NCBI GenBank assembly: GCA_023437745.1
Contig: JAEZFI010000147.1
Coordinates: 1-25,907 of the forward strand
Direction: 5' to 3'
DNA from: Actinomycetes bacterium
Lineage (GTDB): Bacteria; Actinomycetota; Acidimicrobiia; Acidimicrobiales; Microtrichaceae
DNA length: 25,907 bases
Each line of letters starts with the position of its first letter. Positions within the stretch are counted from its first letter, which is position 1. Positions 7,312 to 13,929 of this stretch are shown here, in pieces. The notes under the pieces are model-generated. The model was given only the letters and a program-made list of their open reading frames with translations. It made no database searches and was not told where the DNA came from. The position numbers were made by a program, and so were the translations under genes.

Positions 7312-8049
7312 GGTGTTCTCCTCCTCGGTGACCAGCGTGCCGGGCTCCCACGTGAACGCCGATCGGACGTGGAGCGCCACGCCGTGCCGGCGGGCGTACT
7401 CGACCGAGCGCATCGCCGGCTTGGGGCACCCCGTCGCCGTCATCTCCAGCAGCTCGTCGAAGCTGATGTGGCTCATCCGCCGCGCCGTCGACACGACGCG
7501 GGGATCCGTGGTGAACACGCCGCTGACGTCGGTGTAGAGCTCGCACGCGTCGGCGCCGAGCGCCTTGGCCAGCGCCACGGCGGTCGTGTCGGAGCCCCCA
7601 CGACCGAGGAACGTCACGTCGCTGTCGGTGGACACGCCCTGCGCGCCGGCCACCACGGGGACCCGACCTGCGGCGAGCGCCGCCGCGATGCGATCGGGGC
7701 GGACCTCCAGGATCTTGGCGTCCGTGTGGTTGGTGTCGGTGATGAAGCCGGCCTGGGATCCCGTGTAGCTCTCGGCCTCCACCCCGACGTCGGCCAGGGC
7801 CATGCACACCAGGGCGATGGCCTTGCGCTCGCCGGCGGTGATGAGCATGTCCATCTCGCGGCCCGGTCGGGTCGCCGAGACCTCGTGGGCGATGCGCAGC
7901 AGGTCGTCGGTCTCCTTGCCCATCGCCGACACGACGAGCACGATCTCGTCCCCCCGCTTGCGGCAGCGAGCGACGTGATCCGCGACCTCGCGGATGCGCT
8001 CCGGGTCGGCCACCGAGGTGCCGCCGAACTTCTGTACCAGCCGTGCCAC
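6826..8049 (-). CDS. lysC: Aspartate kinase (alpha subunit; encodes internal beta subunit)
   Basis: This 407-aa protein phosphorylates aspartate, the committed step of the aspartate pathway. KFGGTSVAD (residues 7–15) is the kinase signature. The DMLITAGER and FLGRGGSDTTAVALA segments complete the amino-acid kinase fold. Two ACT domains occupy the C-terminal part and bind lysine/threonine for feedback inhibition. The GTG at 8049 is chosen because the fold starts there and TAGCGT lies 8 nt upstream; the longer frame adds 18 unrelated residues. As in Corynebacterium glutamicum, an internal in-frame ATG with a strong ribosome-binding site (see 6826–7311) would make a separate regulatory subunit, giving an alpha2beta2 enzyme. 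Confidence 0.95.
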   Translation of the reverse strand: MARLVQKFGGTSVADPERIREVADHVARCRKRGDEIVLVVSAMGKETDDLLRIAHEVSATRPGREMDMLITAGERKAIALVCMALADVGVEAESYTGSQAGFITDTNHTDAKILEVRPDRIAAALAAGRVPVVAGAQGVSTDSDVTFLGRGGSDTTAVALAKALGADACELYTDVSGVFTTDPRVVSTARRMSHISFDELLEMTATGCPKPAMRSVEYARRHGVALHVRSAFTWEPGTLVTEEENTMEHAVVSAITHDTSEAKVTVAGVPDRPGVAAQLFRALADRNVNVDMIVQNASAEGVTDISFTVPHADLDVALVVAQDLEDELGTKDITGDPDIARVSVIGSGMKTNPGVAATMFETLATNGINIDMISTSAIRTSCVVREADAERAVQVLHDAYELDRGAY

Positions 8050-8057
8050 GGCGGTCG

Positions 8058-8063
8058 ACGCTA
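8058..8063 (-). promoter_or_regulatory. −10 element of lysC (leaderless)
   Basis: TAGCGT on the minus strand is followed by 8 nt and then the GTG start. Confidence 0.5.
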
Positions 8064-8125
8064 CCAGCGGCCTCCGGGGACTCCCCACACGGGTTCCCGT
8101 CATGCTCGCCGGGATCGTCGCTTGG

Positions 8126-8131
8126 TAGGGT
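8126..8131 (+). promoter_or_regulatory. −10 element of the cyclophilin gene (leaderless)
   Basis: TAGGGT is followed by 9 nt and then the GTG at 8141. It is divergent from the lysC promoter within a 91-bp gap. Confidence 0.5.
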
Positions 8132-8140
8132 CCCGGCCTC

Positions 8141-8989
8141 GTGGGAACCGAGAAGCGCGCCCGTCAGAAGGAACTGCACAAGTCACGGCTCGAGACCGCT
8201 CGGGCCGTCGAGGAGCGCCGAGCCCGGAACGCGAAGTTCCTCCGATTCGGCATCATCGCTGCCGTCGCGGTGGGCCTGGTGGTGCTCGTCAGCGTGCTGT
8301 CCGACAACGACGGCGAGGTCGCCACCGACGACACCAGCACGACGACGTCGGCGAGCACCACCGTGGCTCCCGACGGCGCGACGGCGGCCACCCTGGTGGG
8401 TCCCGGCGCCGGCGCCACGATCGTCGGCGACACGCCGTGCCCCGCCGAGGACGGCTCCGCTGCGCGCACGACGTCGTTCGAGAAGGCGCCCCCGATGTGC
8501 ATCGACGAGTCGGCCACCTACACGGCCACGTTCGAGACCTCCAAGGGCACGTTCACGGCCACGCTCGACGCCGCCGCGGCGCCGACGACGGTGAACAACT
8601 TCGTGGTGCTGGCCAGGTACCACTTCTACGACGGCATCCCGTTCCACCGGATCGTCCCCGACTTCGTGATCCAGGCGGGCGACCCCAGCGACACGCCCAA
8701 CGGGCAGGGCGGTCCCGGCTACACGATCGCCGAGGAGCCCCCCGCCGACCGCACCTACGCCAAGTACGACCTCGCGATGGCCAAGACGCAGCAGCCGACG
8801 TCGACGGGCAGCCAGTTCTTCGTGGTGACGGGCGACCCCGCAGCGCTCAACTCGAGCCCGACCTACTCGAAGTTCGGCAAGGTCACCGAGGGCATGGAGG
8901 TCGTGGACGCACTCGGTGCCGCACCGGTGGCCGGCGATGCGCCGACGGAGCAGATCGACATCACGAAGGTGACGATCAAGCAGCGTTGA
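8141..8989 (+). CDS. Membrane-anchored cyclophilin-type peptidyl-prolyl isomerase
   Basis: This 282-aa protein has a highly charged cytoplasmic head of about 33 residues and one membrane segment at roughly 34–53 (FLRFGIIAAVAVGLVVLVSV). A Thr/Ser-rich linker follows, then a cyclophilin domain from about residue 127. The domain shows FHRIVPDFVIQAGDP, whose Arg corresponds to the catalytic Arg55 of cyclophilin A, and GSQFFVVTGDP. It should isomerise X-Pro bonds of exported proteins outside the membrane. A conserved cysteine pair before the domain (TPCPAED, PPMCIDE) may form a disulfide. The gene overlaps the end of the opposite-strand gene by 14 bp. The charged-head + TM + cyclophilin form is common in actinobacteria. 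Confidence 0.92.
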   Translation: MGTEKRARQKELHKSRLETARAVEERRARNAKFLRFGIIAAVAVGLVVLVSVLSDNDGEVATDDTSTTTSASTTVAPDGATAATLVGPGAGATIVGDTPCPAEDGSAARTTSFEKAPPMCIDESATYTATFETSKGTFTATLDAAAAPTTVNNFVVLARYHFYDGIPFHRIVPDFVIQAGDPSDTPNGQGGPGYTIAEEPPADRTYAKYDLAMAKTQQPTSTGSQFFVVTGDPAALNSSPTYSKFGKVTEGMEVVDALGAAPVAGDAPTEQIDITKVTIKQR

Positions 8990-9650
8990 GCGGCGGGAGG
9001 TCGGTGACCTCCTCGCGGACACCCGCGCGGGTGACCGACACCTGACCCGGGCCCACGACCCGCCAGCCGCCGGGCTCGCTGATCAGCGCGGTGCGTGCGT
9101 CGATGCCGACCACGTCGAGGCCCGCAGGAGCGAGCCGGAGCGTGCGGTGCCACTTGTCCTCGGACCACTCCGATGCACGCGGCACGACCGTGAAGGCCGA
9201 GAGCAACCCGAGCCCCACGGTGAACGCACCGCCGCGAGGGTCGACCATGTGCGTGGACAGCGCCGCCGCTGCCTCGCCCGACGCCGCCAGGACGGCCCCG
9301 CCCCGCCACGCCTCGACGGCGGCGTCCCAGAGGGGGCTGTCGTAGAGGACGGAGCGCAGGTGCATCGGCGTGCCGGACGCCAGGTAGAGGAACCGGGCGG
9401 CGCGCACCTGTGCGATCAGGGCGTCGTCGAAGACCTGAGGGCGCCGGTAGGCCTCGACCGCCTCGACGTCGGCGCCCAGGCCGGCGAACCAGTCACGTGC
9501 CTGCGCCACCTTCAGGTCCGGGCGCTCGTACGCGGCCGCCGTGGGGATGACGGTGACGGTGGTGCCGCCCGACGCGGCGAGCAGCTCGGCGTCGGCCTCG
9601 CAACCCTCGGTCCACTCCGCTCCCCCGACCAGCGCCAACGTCCCGTGCAT
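8976..9650 (-). CDS. S51 peptidase / type 1 glutamine amidotransferase-like protein
   Basis: This 224-aa protein resembles the peptidase S51/cyanophycinase-like group with a class I glutamine-amidotransferase fold. It starts GTLALVGGAEW, has TVTVIPTAAAYERPD, then RFLYLASGTPMHL where the family has a GGN-type loop. The nucleophile elbow is AASGEAAAAL instead of the usual G-[TS]-S-A-G-A. A Ser is in the right place but the flanking Gly/Ala are changed, so activity is uncertain. The ATG at 9650 has CAGGAT 6 nt upstream, close to the −10 pattern used by its neighbours. Its 3' end overlaps the cyclophilin gene tail-to-tail. Confidence 0.68.
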   Translation of the reverse strand: MHGTLALVGGAEWTEGCEADAELLAASGGTTVTVIPTAAAYERPDLKVAQARDWFAGLGADVEAVEAYRRPQVFDDALIAQVRAARFLYLASGTPMHLRSVLYDSPLWDAAVEAWRGGAVLAASGEAAAALSTHMVDPRGGAFTVGLGLLSAFTVVPRASEWSEDKWHRTLRLAPAGLDVVGIDARTALISEPGGWRVVGPGQVSVTRAGVREEVTDLPPLNAA

Positions 9651-9675
9651 CCACCGATCCTGTCACGCCGCGTCC

Positions 9676-9720
9676 CTCGCCCTCGTCCCTCGGGCTTCGT
9701 CGGCTGCTCTACCCGACGGT
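9676..9720. repeat. 45-bp direct repeat, copy 1
   Basis: This is a perfect 45-bp copy of the sequence at 9756–9800, in the 161-bp gap between two divergent genes. It contains an inverted repeat CGTCGG-(9 nt)-CCGACG at 9698–9718. The copies are 80 bp apart start to start, so they cannot share a reading frame. Confidence 0.95.
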
Positions 9721-9755
9721 CCTCCCCCTCTGCGTCGGGCCAGCTCCGCCTCCGG

Positions 9756-9800
9756 CTCGCCCTCGTCCCTCGGGCTTCGTCGGCTGCTCTACCCGACGGT
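9756..9800. repeat. 45-bp direct repeat, copy 2
   Basis: Identical to 9676–9720. The last base of this copy is the first T of the TAACTT −10 hexamer of the downstream gene, so the repeat occupies the position of its upstream promoter region. Confidence 0.95.
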
Positions 9801-9805
9801 AACTT
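9800..9805 (+). promoter_or_regulatory. −10 element of the 3-hydroxyacyl-CoA dehydrogenase gene (leaderless)
   Basis: TAACTT is followed by 6 nt and then the ATG at 9812. This favours that ATG over the GTG at 9806. Confidence 0.5.
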
Positions 9806-9811
9806 GTGCCG

Positions 9812-10663
9812 ATGATCACCAAGGTAGGCATCGTCGGTTCGGGAATCATGGGCTCGGGCATCGCGGAGGTGGCCGCGAAGGCCGGCTACGTGGTGGTGCT
9901 GCGGTCCCGGCAGCAGGCGTCGGCCGACGCCATGGTGGCGTCGCTCACCAAGTCGCTCGCCAAGCAGGTCGAGAAGGGTCGCCTCGAGGAGGCCGACCGT
10001 GACGCCGTGCTGGGCCGGGTGTCCGCCACCTCCGACCTGGCCGACCTGGCCGGGTGCGACCTGGTGATCGAGTCGGTCGTGGAGGACCTGGACGTGAAGA
10101 AGGCGCTGTTCGCCGAGCTGGACGGGATCCTCGGTCCGGACGCGATCATCGCCACGAACACCTCGACCCTGCCGGTCGTCGAGATGGCCGTCGCCACCGA
10201 CCGGGCCGACAAGGTCGCGGGCGTGCACTTCTTCAACCCGGCGCCGGCGATGAGCCTCGTCGAGATCGTGCGGCCCCTCACGGCGTCGGACGAGACGATC
10301 GAGACCGTCCGCGAGTTCGCGACCAAGTGCGGCAAGGCGCCGGTCGAGGTGCAGGATCGGGCCGGCTTCATCGTCAACGCCCTCCTCTTTCCGTACCTCA
10401 ACAACGCGGTCCGGCTCCTGGAGAACGGCACGGCCAACCGTGACGACATCGACGCCGCCATGAAGGGCGGGTGCAACTTCCCGATGGGCCCGCTGGCGCT
10501 GCTCGACCTCGTCGGCCTGGACACCTCGGTGGCGATCCTCGACGCGCTGTACGACGAGTTCCGCGACCCGAACTACTCCACGGTGCCGCTGCTGCGCCGC
10601 ATGGTCGCCGCAGGTCAGCTCGGCCGTAAGTCCGGAAAGGGCTTCTACGACTACAGCCGCTGA
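9812..10663 (+). CDS. 3-hydroxybutyryl-CoA (3-hydroxyacyl-CoA) dehydrogenase
   Basis: This 283-aa, stand-alone enzyme oxidises L-3-hydroxyacyl-CoA with NAD(P), or reduces the reverse. The N-terminal Rossmann domain starts KVGIVGSGIMGSG (GxGxxG). ESVVEDLDVKKALF and IIATNTSTLPV are family motifs. The catalytic His lies in VHFFNPAPAMSLVEIV. The C-terminal helical domain includes CNFPMGPLALLDLVGLDT. The length and lack of a hydratase domain fit the Hbd/FadB2/PaaH type. It is followed at once by aat, probably on the same transcript. A thiolase and two SDRs lie 4–7 kb away, consistent with a lipid or butanoyl-CoA interest, but not an operon. Confidence 0.92.
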   Translation: MITKVGIVGSGIMGSGIAEVAAKAGYVVVLRSRQQASADAMVASLTKSLAKQVEKGRLEEADRDAVLGRVSATSDLADLAGCDLVIESVVEDLDVKKALFAELDGILGPDAIIATNTSTLPVVEMAVATDRADKVAGVHFFNPAPAMSLVEIVRPLTASDETIETVREFATKCGKAPVEVQDRAGFIVNALLFPYLNNAVRLLENGTANRDDIDAAMKGGCNFPMGPLALLDLVGLDTSVAILDALYDEFRDPNYSTVPLLRRMVAAGQLGRKSGKGFYDYSR

Positions 10664-10682
10664 CGTCACAGCGCGGCTCGGG

Positions 10683-11372
10683 CTGCCCCCCTGCCGGTGG
10701 GGCTTCCCCGAGCCGCGCGAGCTCGACGAGGACGAGCTGGCCGCCGTCGGCGCGGACCTCGCGCCCGAGACGGTGGTGAGCGCCTACGCGCAGGGCTACT
10801 TCCCGATGCCCATCCGCCCGCTCGGGGCGATGGGCCGGTCAGGTCGCCACAGCAAGATCGGATGGTGGTTCCCGAGCCCTCGCGGGGTCCTGCCGATCGA
10901 CGGACTGGTGGTCTCGCGCTCGCTCCGCCGCTCGATGCGCCGCTACGAAGTCACCGTGGACCAGGCGTTCGGCGAGGTGATCCGGCTGTGCGCCGAGATC
11001 CCTCGCCCGCACGGCTGGATCTCGAAGGAGATCGTCGAGGCGTACTGCGACCTCGCCGACCGCGGCATCGCGCACAGCGTCGAGGCCTGGGAGGACGGCG
11101 CGCTGGTGGGCGGGCTCTACGGCATCAACCTCGGCGGCTTCTTCGCGGGTGAGTCGATGTTCCACCGCGCCACCGACGCGTCGAAGGTCGCGTTGGTCCA
11201 CCTCGTCGAGGCGCTCGCTGCCTCGACGGGCGCTCTGCTCGACGTGCAGTGGAGCACCCCGCACCTGGCCGGCCTGGGCGTGGTCGAGGTCGGGCGCGCC
11301 GAGTACCTCGATCTCCTCGCCGTCGCCCTCGACGCCCCGACGCCGCCCGCCTTCGCCGGTTCTGCCGCGTAG
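10683..11372 (+). CDS. aat: Leucyl/phenylalanyl-tRNA–protein transferase (start unusual)
   Basis: This enzyme adds Leu or Phe from tRNA to proteins with N-terminal Arg or Lys, marking them for ClpS/ClpAP-type degradation. The body is clear: QGYFPMPI, IGWWFPSPRGVLPIDGL, GWISKEIVEAY, HSVEAWEDGALVGGLYGI, FFAGESMFHRATDASKVAL and LDVQWSTPHLAGLG. The first ATG/GTG in frame is the GTG at 10773. However, the 27 or more codons before it read CRWGFPEPRELDEDELAAVG ADLAPETVV, which matches the conserved Aat N-terminus. The coding region must therefore begin further left. The only plausible in-frame codon is CTG at 10683; ATG, GTG and TTG are absent back into the dehydrogenase gene. The start given is tentative. 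Confidence 0.85.
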   Translation: MPPCRWGFPEPRELDEDELAAVGADLAPETVVSAYAQGYFPMPIRPLGAMGRSGRHSKIGWWFPSPRGVLPIDGLVVSRSLRRSMRRYEVTVDQAFGEVIRLCAEIPRPHGWISKEIVEAYCDLADRGIAHSVEAWEDGALVGGLYGINLGGFFAGESMFHRATDASKVALVHLVEALAASTGALLDVQWSTPHLAGLGVVEVGRAEYLDLLAVALDAPTPPAFAGSAA

Positions 11373-11416
11373 GGCGTGACGCCGGCGTCACGGCCGACGC
11401 GACAGAACAGGACAGC

Positions 11417-11422
11417 TACCGT
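11417..11422 (+). promoter_or_regulatory. −10 element of the VOC–hydrolase operon
   Basis: TACCGT lies 29 nt before the ATG at 11452. An AGGGGG ribosome-binding site lies in the leader, so this gene pair is leadered. Confidence 0.45.
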
Positions 11423-11451
11423 GACGGCACACCGGACTTCAGGGGGTCGAG

Positions 11452-11991
11452 ATGGGTGTGCACCACATCGCGCTGGCGACAGCTGACATCGCCGCAACGC
11501 ACGCGTTCTACACCGAGGCCATGGGCTTCGAGCTGGTCAAGGTCGTCGTGGGCGCGACCCCCGAGGGCGGGTGGGCGAAGCACGCCTTCTACGACACCGG
11601 CGACGGCGGGATGATCGCCTTCTGGGACCTCCACGTCGACAAGCTCCCCGAGGTGCAGCCGGGGATGTCCAAGGCCGTCGGGTTGCCCGACTGGGTCAAC
11701 CACCTCGCGTTCACCGCGAAGGACGAGGCCCACCTCCACGCCGCCCGGGATCGCTGGCTCGACCTGGGGTACGACGTGTTCGAGGTGGACCACGGGTTCT
11801 GCGTGTCGATCTACACGGTGGACGTGAACTCGACCCTCGTGGAGTGGTGCCTCGACACGCGGGTGCTCGACGAGGAGGACCGGGCCCACGCGGCCGCGAC
11901 GATCCTCGATCCGGCGCCGCCCCTCGAGGACCCGCCTTCCGCCACCTTCCACCCGGCCGATCCCGCGCGCCGACCCGCCTGGGCCGCGTGA
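11452..11991 (+). CDS. VOC-family (glyoxalase/dioxygenase superfamily) protein
   Basis: This 179-aa protein has two beta-alpha-beta-beta-beta modules. GVHHIALATADIAATHAFY opens the first and WVNHLAFTAKDEAHLHAARDR the second. A plausible metal set is a His in VHHIAL, a His in VNHLAF and the Glu in TLVEWCL, matching the 2-His-1-Glu site of glyoxalases and extradiol dioxygenases. The C-terminal 35 residues are a Pro/Ala-rich tail outside the fold. AGGGGG precedes the ATG. Its TGA overlaps the GTG of the next gene by 4 bp, so the two are translationally coupled. The substrate is unknown; pairing with an alpha/beta hydrolase recalls meta-cleavage pathways, but this is only suggestive. Confidence 0.82.
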   Translation: MGVHHIALATADIAATHAFYTEAMGFELVKVVVGATPEGGWAKHAFYDTGDGGMIAFWDLHVDKLPEVQPGMSKAVGLPDWVNHLAFTAKDEAHLHAARDRWLDLGYDVFEVDHGFCVSIYTVDVNSTLVEWCLDTRVLDEEDRAHAAATILDPAPPLEDPPSATFHPADPARRPAWAA

Positions 11992-13166
11992 GCACCGGCG
12001 GCACGGCGCGACCCTGGCTGGGCTACTGGCCGGACCCTGCTGACGACCCGGGCGTCGAGCTCGGTCGAGAACCGGTCACGGCGATCAGCCCCGACGGCGC
12101 GATCGTCCGCGGGATCCTCTGGACACCCCTCGACCGCCCATGGCGCACCGGCGTGGTGCTCGCTCATCCGCGCGGCGACTTCACCGTCCACTACGCCGCG
12201 CCGCTGCTGGCCGCCGCGGGCTACGCAGTGCTCGGGATCGCCACCCGGTACGTCAACAACGACACGGACTGCCTCCACGAGGCGTGCATCGTCGACGTGG
12301 CCACCGCCGTCGGCACGCTCCGCGAACGCGGCGCCGAGTCGGTCGTCGCCCTGGGCAACAGCGGCGGCGGTTCGCTGATGGCGCTCGCCCAGGCCCACGG
12401 TGGCATCGACGCCGACGGGTTCATCGCCCTCGCCGCGCATCCCGGCGAGGGGGTGTTCATGCTGCAGGTCATCGACCCGTCGGTGATCGACGAGGCGGAC
12501 CCGTTCGCGACGGACGCGTCGCTCGACATGTACCACCCGGACAACGGGTGGAGGCCCTGGCCGAACGAGTGCCGGTACGACCCCGCATGGTTGCAGCGCT
12601 ACCGGTCGGCGCAGCGGGACCGGGTCGCCCGGATCGACGCCATCGCGAACGCCGCGATCGCGGCACGGGCCGAAGCCCGGCTCGAACTGGAGGGCGCCAC
12701 CCCCGGCACGGCCGGTTGGGTCGAGCTGCGCCGGCGCGCCGTCTTCGGGCCGTACCTCACGATCCACCGCACGCTCGCCGACCCGGCGTACCTCGACCTC
12801 GGCATCGACCCCGACGACCGCGCGCTCGGGTCCGTGTTCGCGGTGGGCGACCCGCTCGTGGCGAACCACGGGTACGGCGGACTGGCCCGCACGATGACCG
12901 CTCGCGGGTGGCTCTCCACCTGGTCGGGCCTGTCCTCACAGGCGGAGCTGGCGACCACCATGCCGGCCGTCACCTGCCCGACCCTCGTCGTCCACCCGAC
13001 CGGCGACACGGAGATCCGGGTCCACCAGGCCGAGGCGATCGCGGCTGCGTCGGGCGCCACCGACCTCACCGTGCACCACCTCCGCGGTGCGCCCCACTAC
13101 CTGCAGGGCCACCGGCAGGAGGCGGCGCGGCTGATGGTCGACTGGCTGCGGGCGCGGTTCGACTGA
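11988..13166 (+). CDS. Alpha/beta hydrolase
   Basis: This 392-aa hydrolase starts at the GTG that overlaps the previous stop (GTGA). VVLAHPRGDFTVHY is an oxyanion-hole-type segment. The nucleophile elbow is VALGNSGGGSLM (G-x-S-x-G), the acid is probably the Asp in VVHPTGDTEIR, and the catalytic His is in GAPHYLQGH. A cap-like helical insertion of roughly 100 residues lies in the middle (about nt 12500–12850). Cytoplasmic; no signal peptide. The substrate is unknown; its coupling to the VOC gene implies a shared pathway. Confidence 0.85.
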   Translation: MSTGGTARPWLGYWPDPADDPGVELGREPVTAISPDGAIVRGILWTPLDRPWRTGVVLAHPRGDFTVHYAAPLLAAAGYAVLGIATRYVNNDTDCLHEACIVDVATAVGTLRERGAESVVALGNSGGGSLMALAQAHGGIDADGFIALAAHPGEGVFMLQVIDPSVIDEADPFATDASLDMYHPDNGWRPWPNECRYDPAWLQRYRSAQRDRVARIDAIANAAIAARAEARLELEGATPGTAGWVELRRRAVFGPYLTIHRTLADPAYLDLGIDPDDRALGSVFAVGDPLVANHGYGGLARTMTARGWLSTWSGLSSQAELATTMPAVTCPTLVVHPTGDTEIRVHQAEAIAAASGATDLTVHHLRGAPHYLQGHRQEAARLMVDWLRARFD

Positions 13167-13212
13167 GCCCGGAACGCCTCGACTGCCCGCGAGGACCGGC
13201 GTCGAGTCGGCG

Positions 13213-13884
13213 TCAGGAGGCCGGCCGCTCCGTCGTGGTGACGTGCTCCGACGCCACGACGGGATCCTCGTCGAGCACCGCCTCGTCCTCCCCACCCGGC
13301 GCCCGGTGGACGGCGACGAGGTAGCCGCTCGTCCGGTCGAAGGGGTCACGGTTCCACGTGGAGTAGCGCGCGACGGGCTCGAGACCGACCGCACGGCAGT
13401 GGCCCTCGTAGGCCGAGAGCCCGTACCGCCCACGCAGCAGCTGGAAGCCCGAGATCAGGAGACCCCCGGGGGTCACGTGCTCGGCGAGGCACGTCACGGC
13501 GTCGCCCTCCGTGCCCGGCTCGAGGAAGATCATGACGTTGCCCGCGGTCAGCACCACGTCGAACTGCCGTGGCGCGCCGCTGCCGTCGGCGAGGCGGAAG
13601 TTCGACACGTCCCCCTGCAGCCACTCGATCTGCGGGGCCTTCCGCTGGGCCGCCTGGAGCATCGCCAGGTCGAGGTCGATCCCGGCGACCTTCACCCCCC
13701 GGCGGGCCAGCTCGATGGCGATCCGCCCTGTGCCGCATCCCGCGTCGAGCACGGTTGCCGGGCCGAACCCCATCACGAAGCTCGCCTCGCCGTGGACGTC
13801 GTGGCCCGCGTGCGCCAGCCGCTCGAAGCGCTCGTCGTAGGCCGCGCCCTTCGGCACGTCGCTGCCAGCCCATCGACTCCCCAT
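13213..13884 (-). CDS. Class I SAM-dependent methyltransferase
   Basis: This 223-aa protein has motif I VLDAGCGTG (residues 45–53) and the acidic end of strand 2 in AGIDLDLAML. QGDVSNFRL (motif II region) and FDVVLTAGNVMIFL (motif IV) follow. It belongs to the methyltransferase 11/25-type group that modifies small molecules. The C-terminal 30 residues are acidic and disordered. The ATG at 13884 has only a weak CAGACT 8 nt upstream. The substrate is unknown; it follows the thiolase–SDR operon on the same strand after 45 bp and could be its third gene. Confidence 0.87.
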   Translation of the reverse strand: MGSRWAGSDVPKGAAYDERFERLAHAGHDVHGEASFVMGFGPATVLDAGCGTGRIAIELARRGVKVAGIDLDLAMLQAAQRKAPQIEWLQGDVSNFRLADGSGAPRQFDVVLTAGNVMIFLEPGTEGDAVTCLAEHVTPGGLLISGFQLLRGRYGLSAYEGHCRAVGLEPVARYSTWNRDPFDRTSGYLVAVHRAPGGEDEAVLDEDPVVASEHVTTTERPAS

Positions 13885-13929
13885 GGGTCCCGAGTCTGGC
13901 CGACCCGGACGGACGATTCGACGCGGCTG

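Noticed and set aside
5688..9045. Long plus-strand frames of 419 and 776 aa across asd and lysC
   Set aside because: Their translations are Arg/Gly/His-rich low-complexity shadows of two well-supported minus-strand enzymes; long antisense frames are expected at this GC content.
9676..9800. CRISPR-like array
   Set aside because: There are only two copies with one 35-bp spacer, no further repeats and no cas genes nearby.
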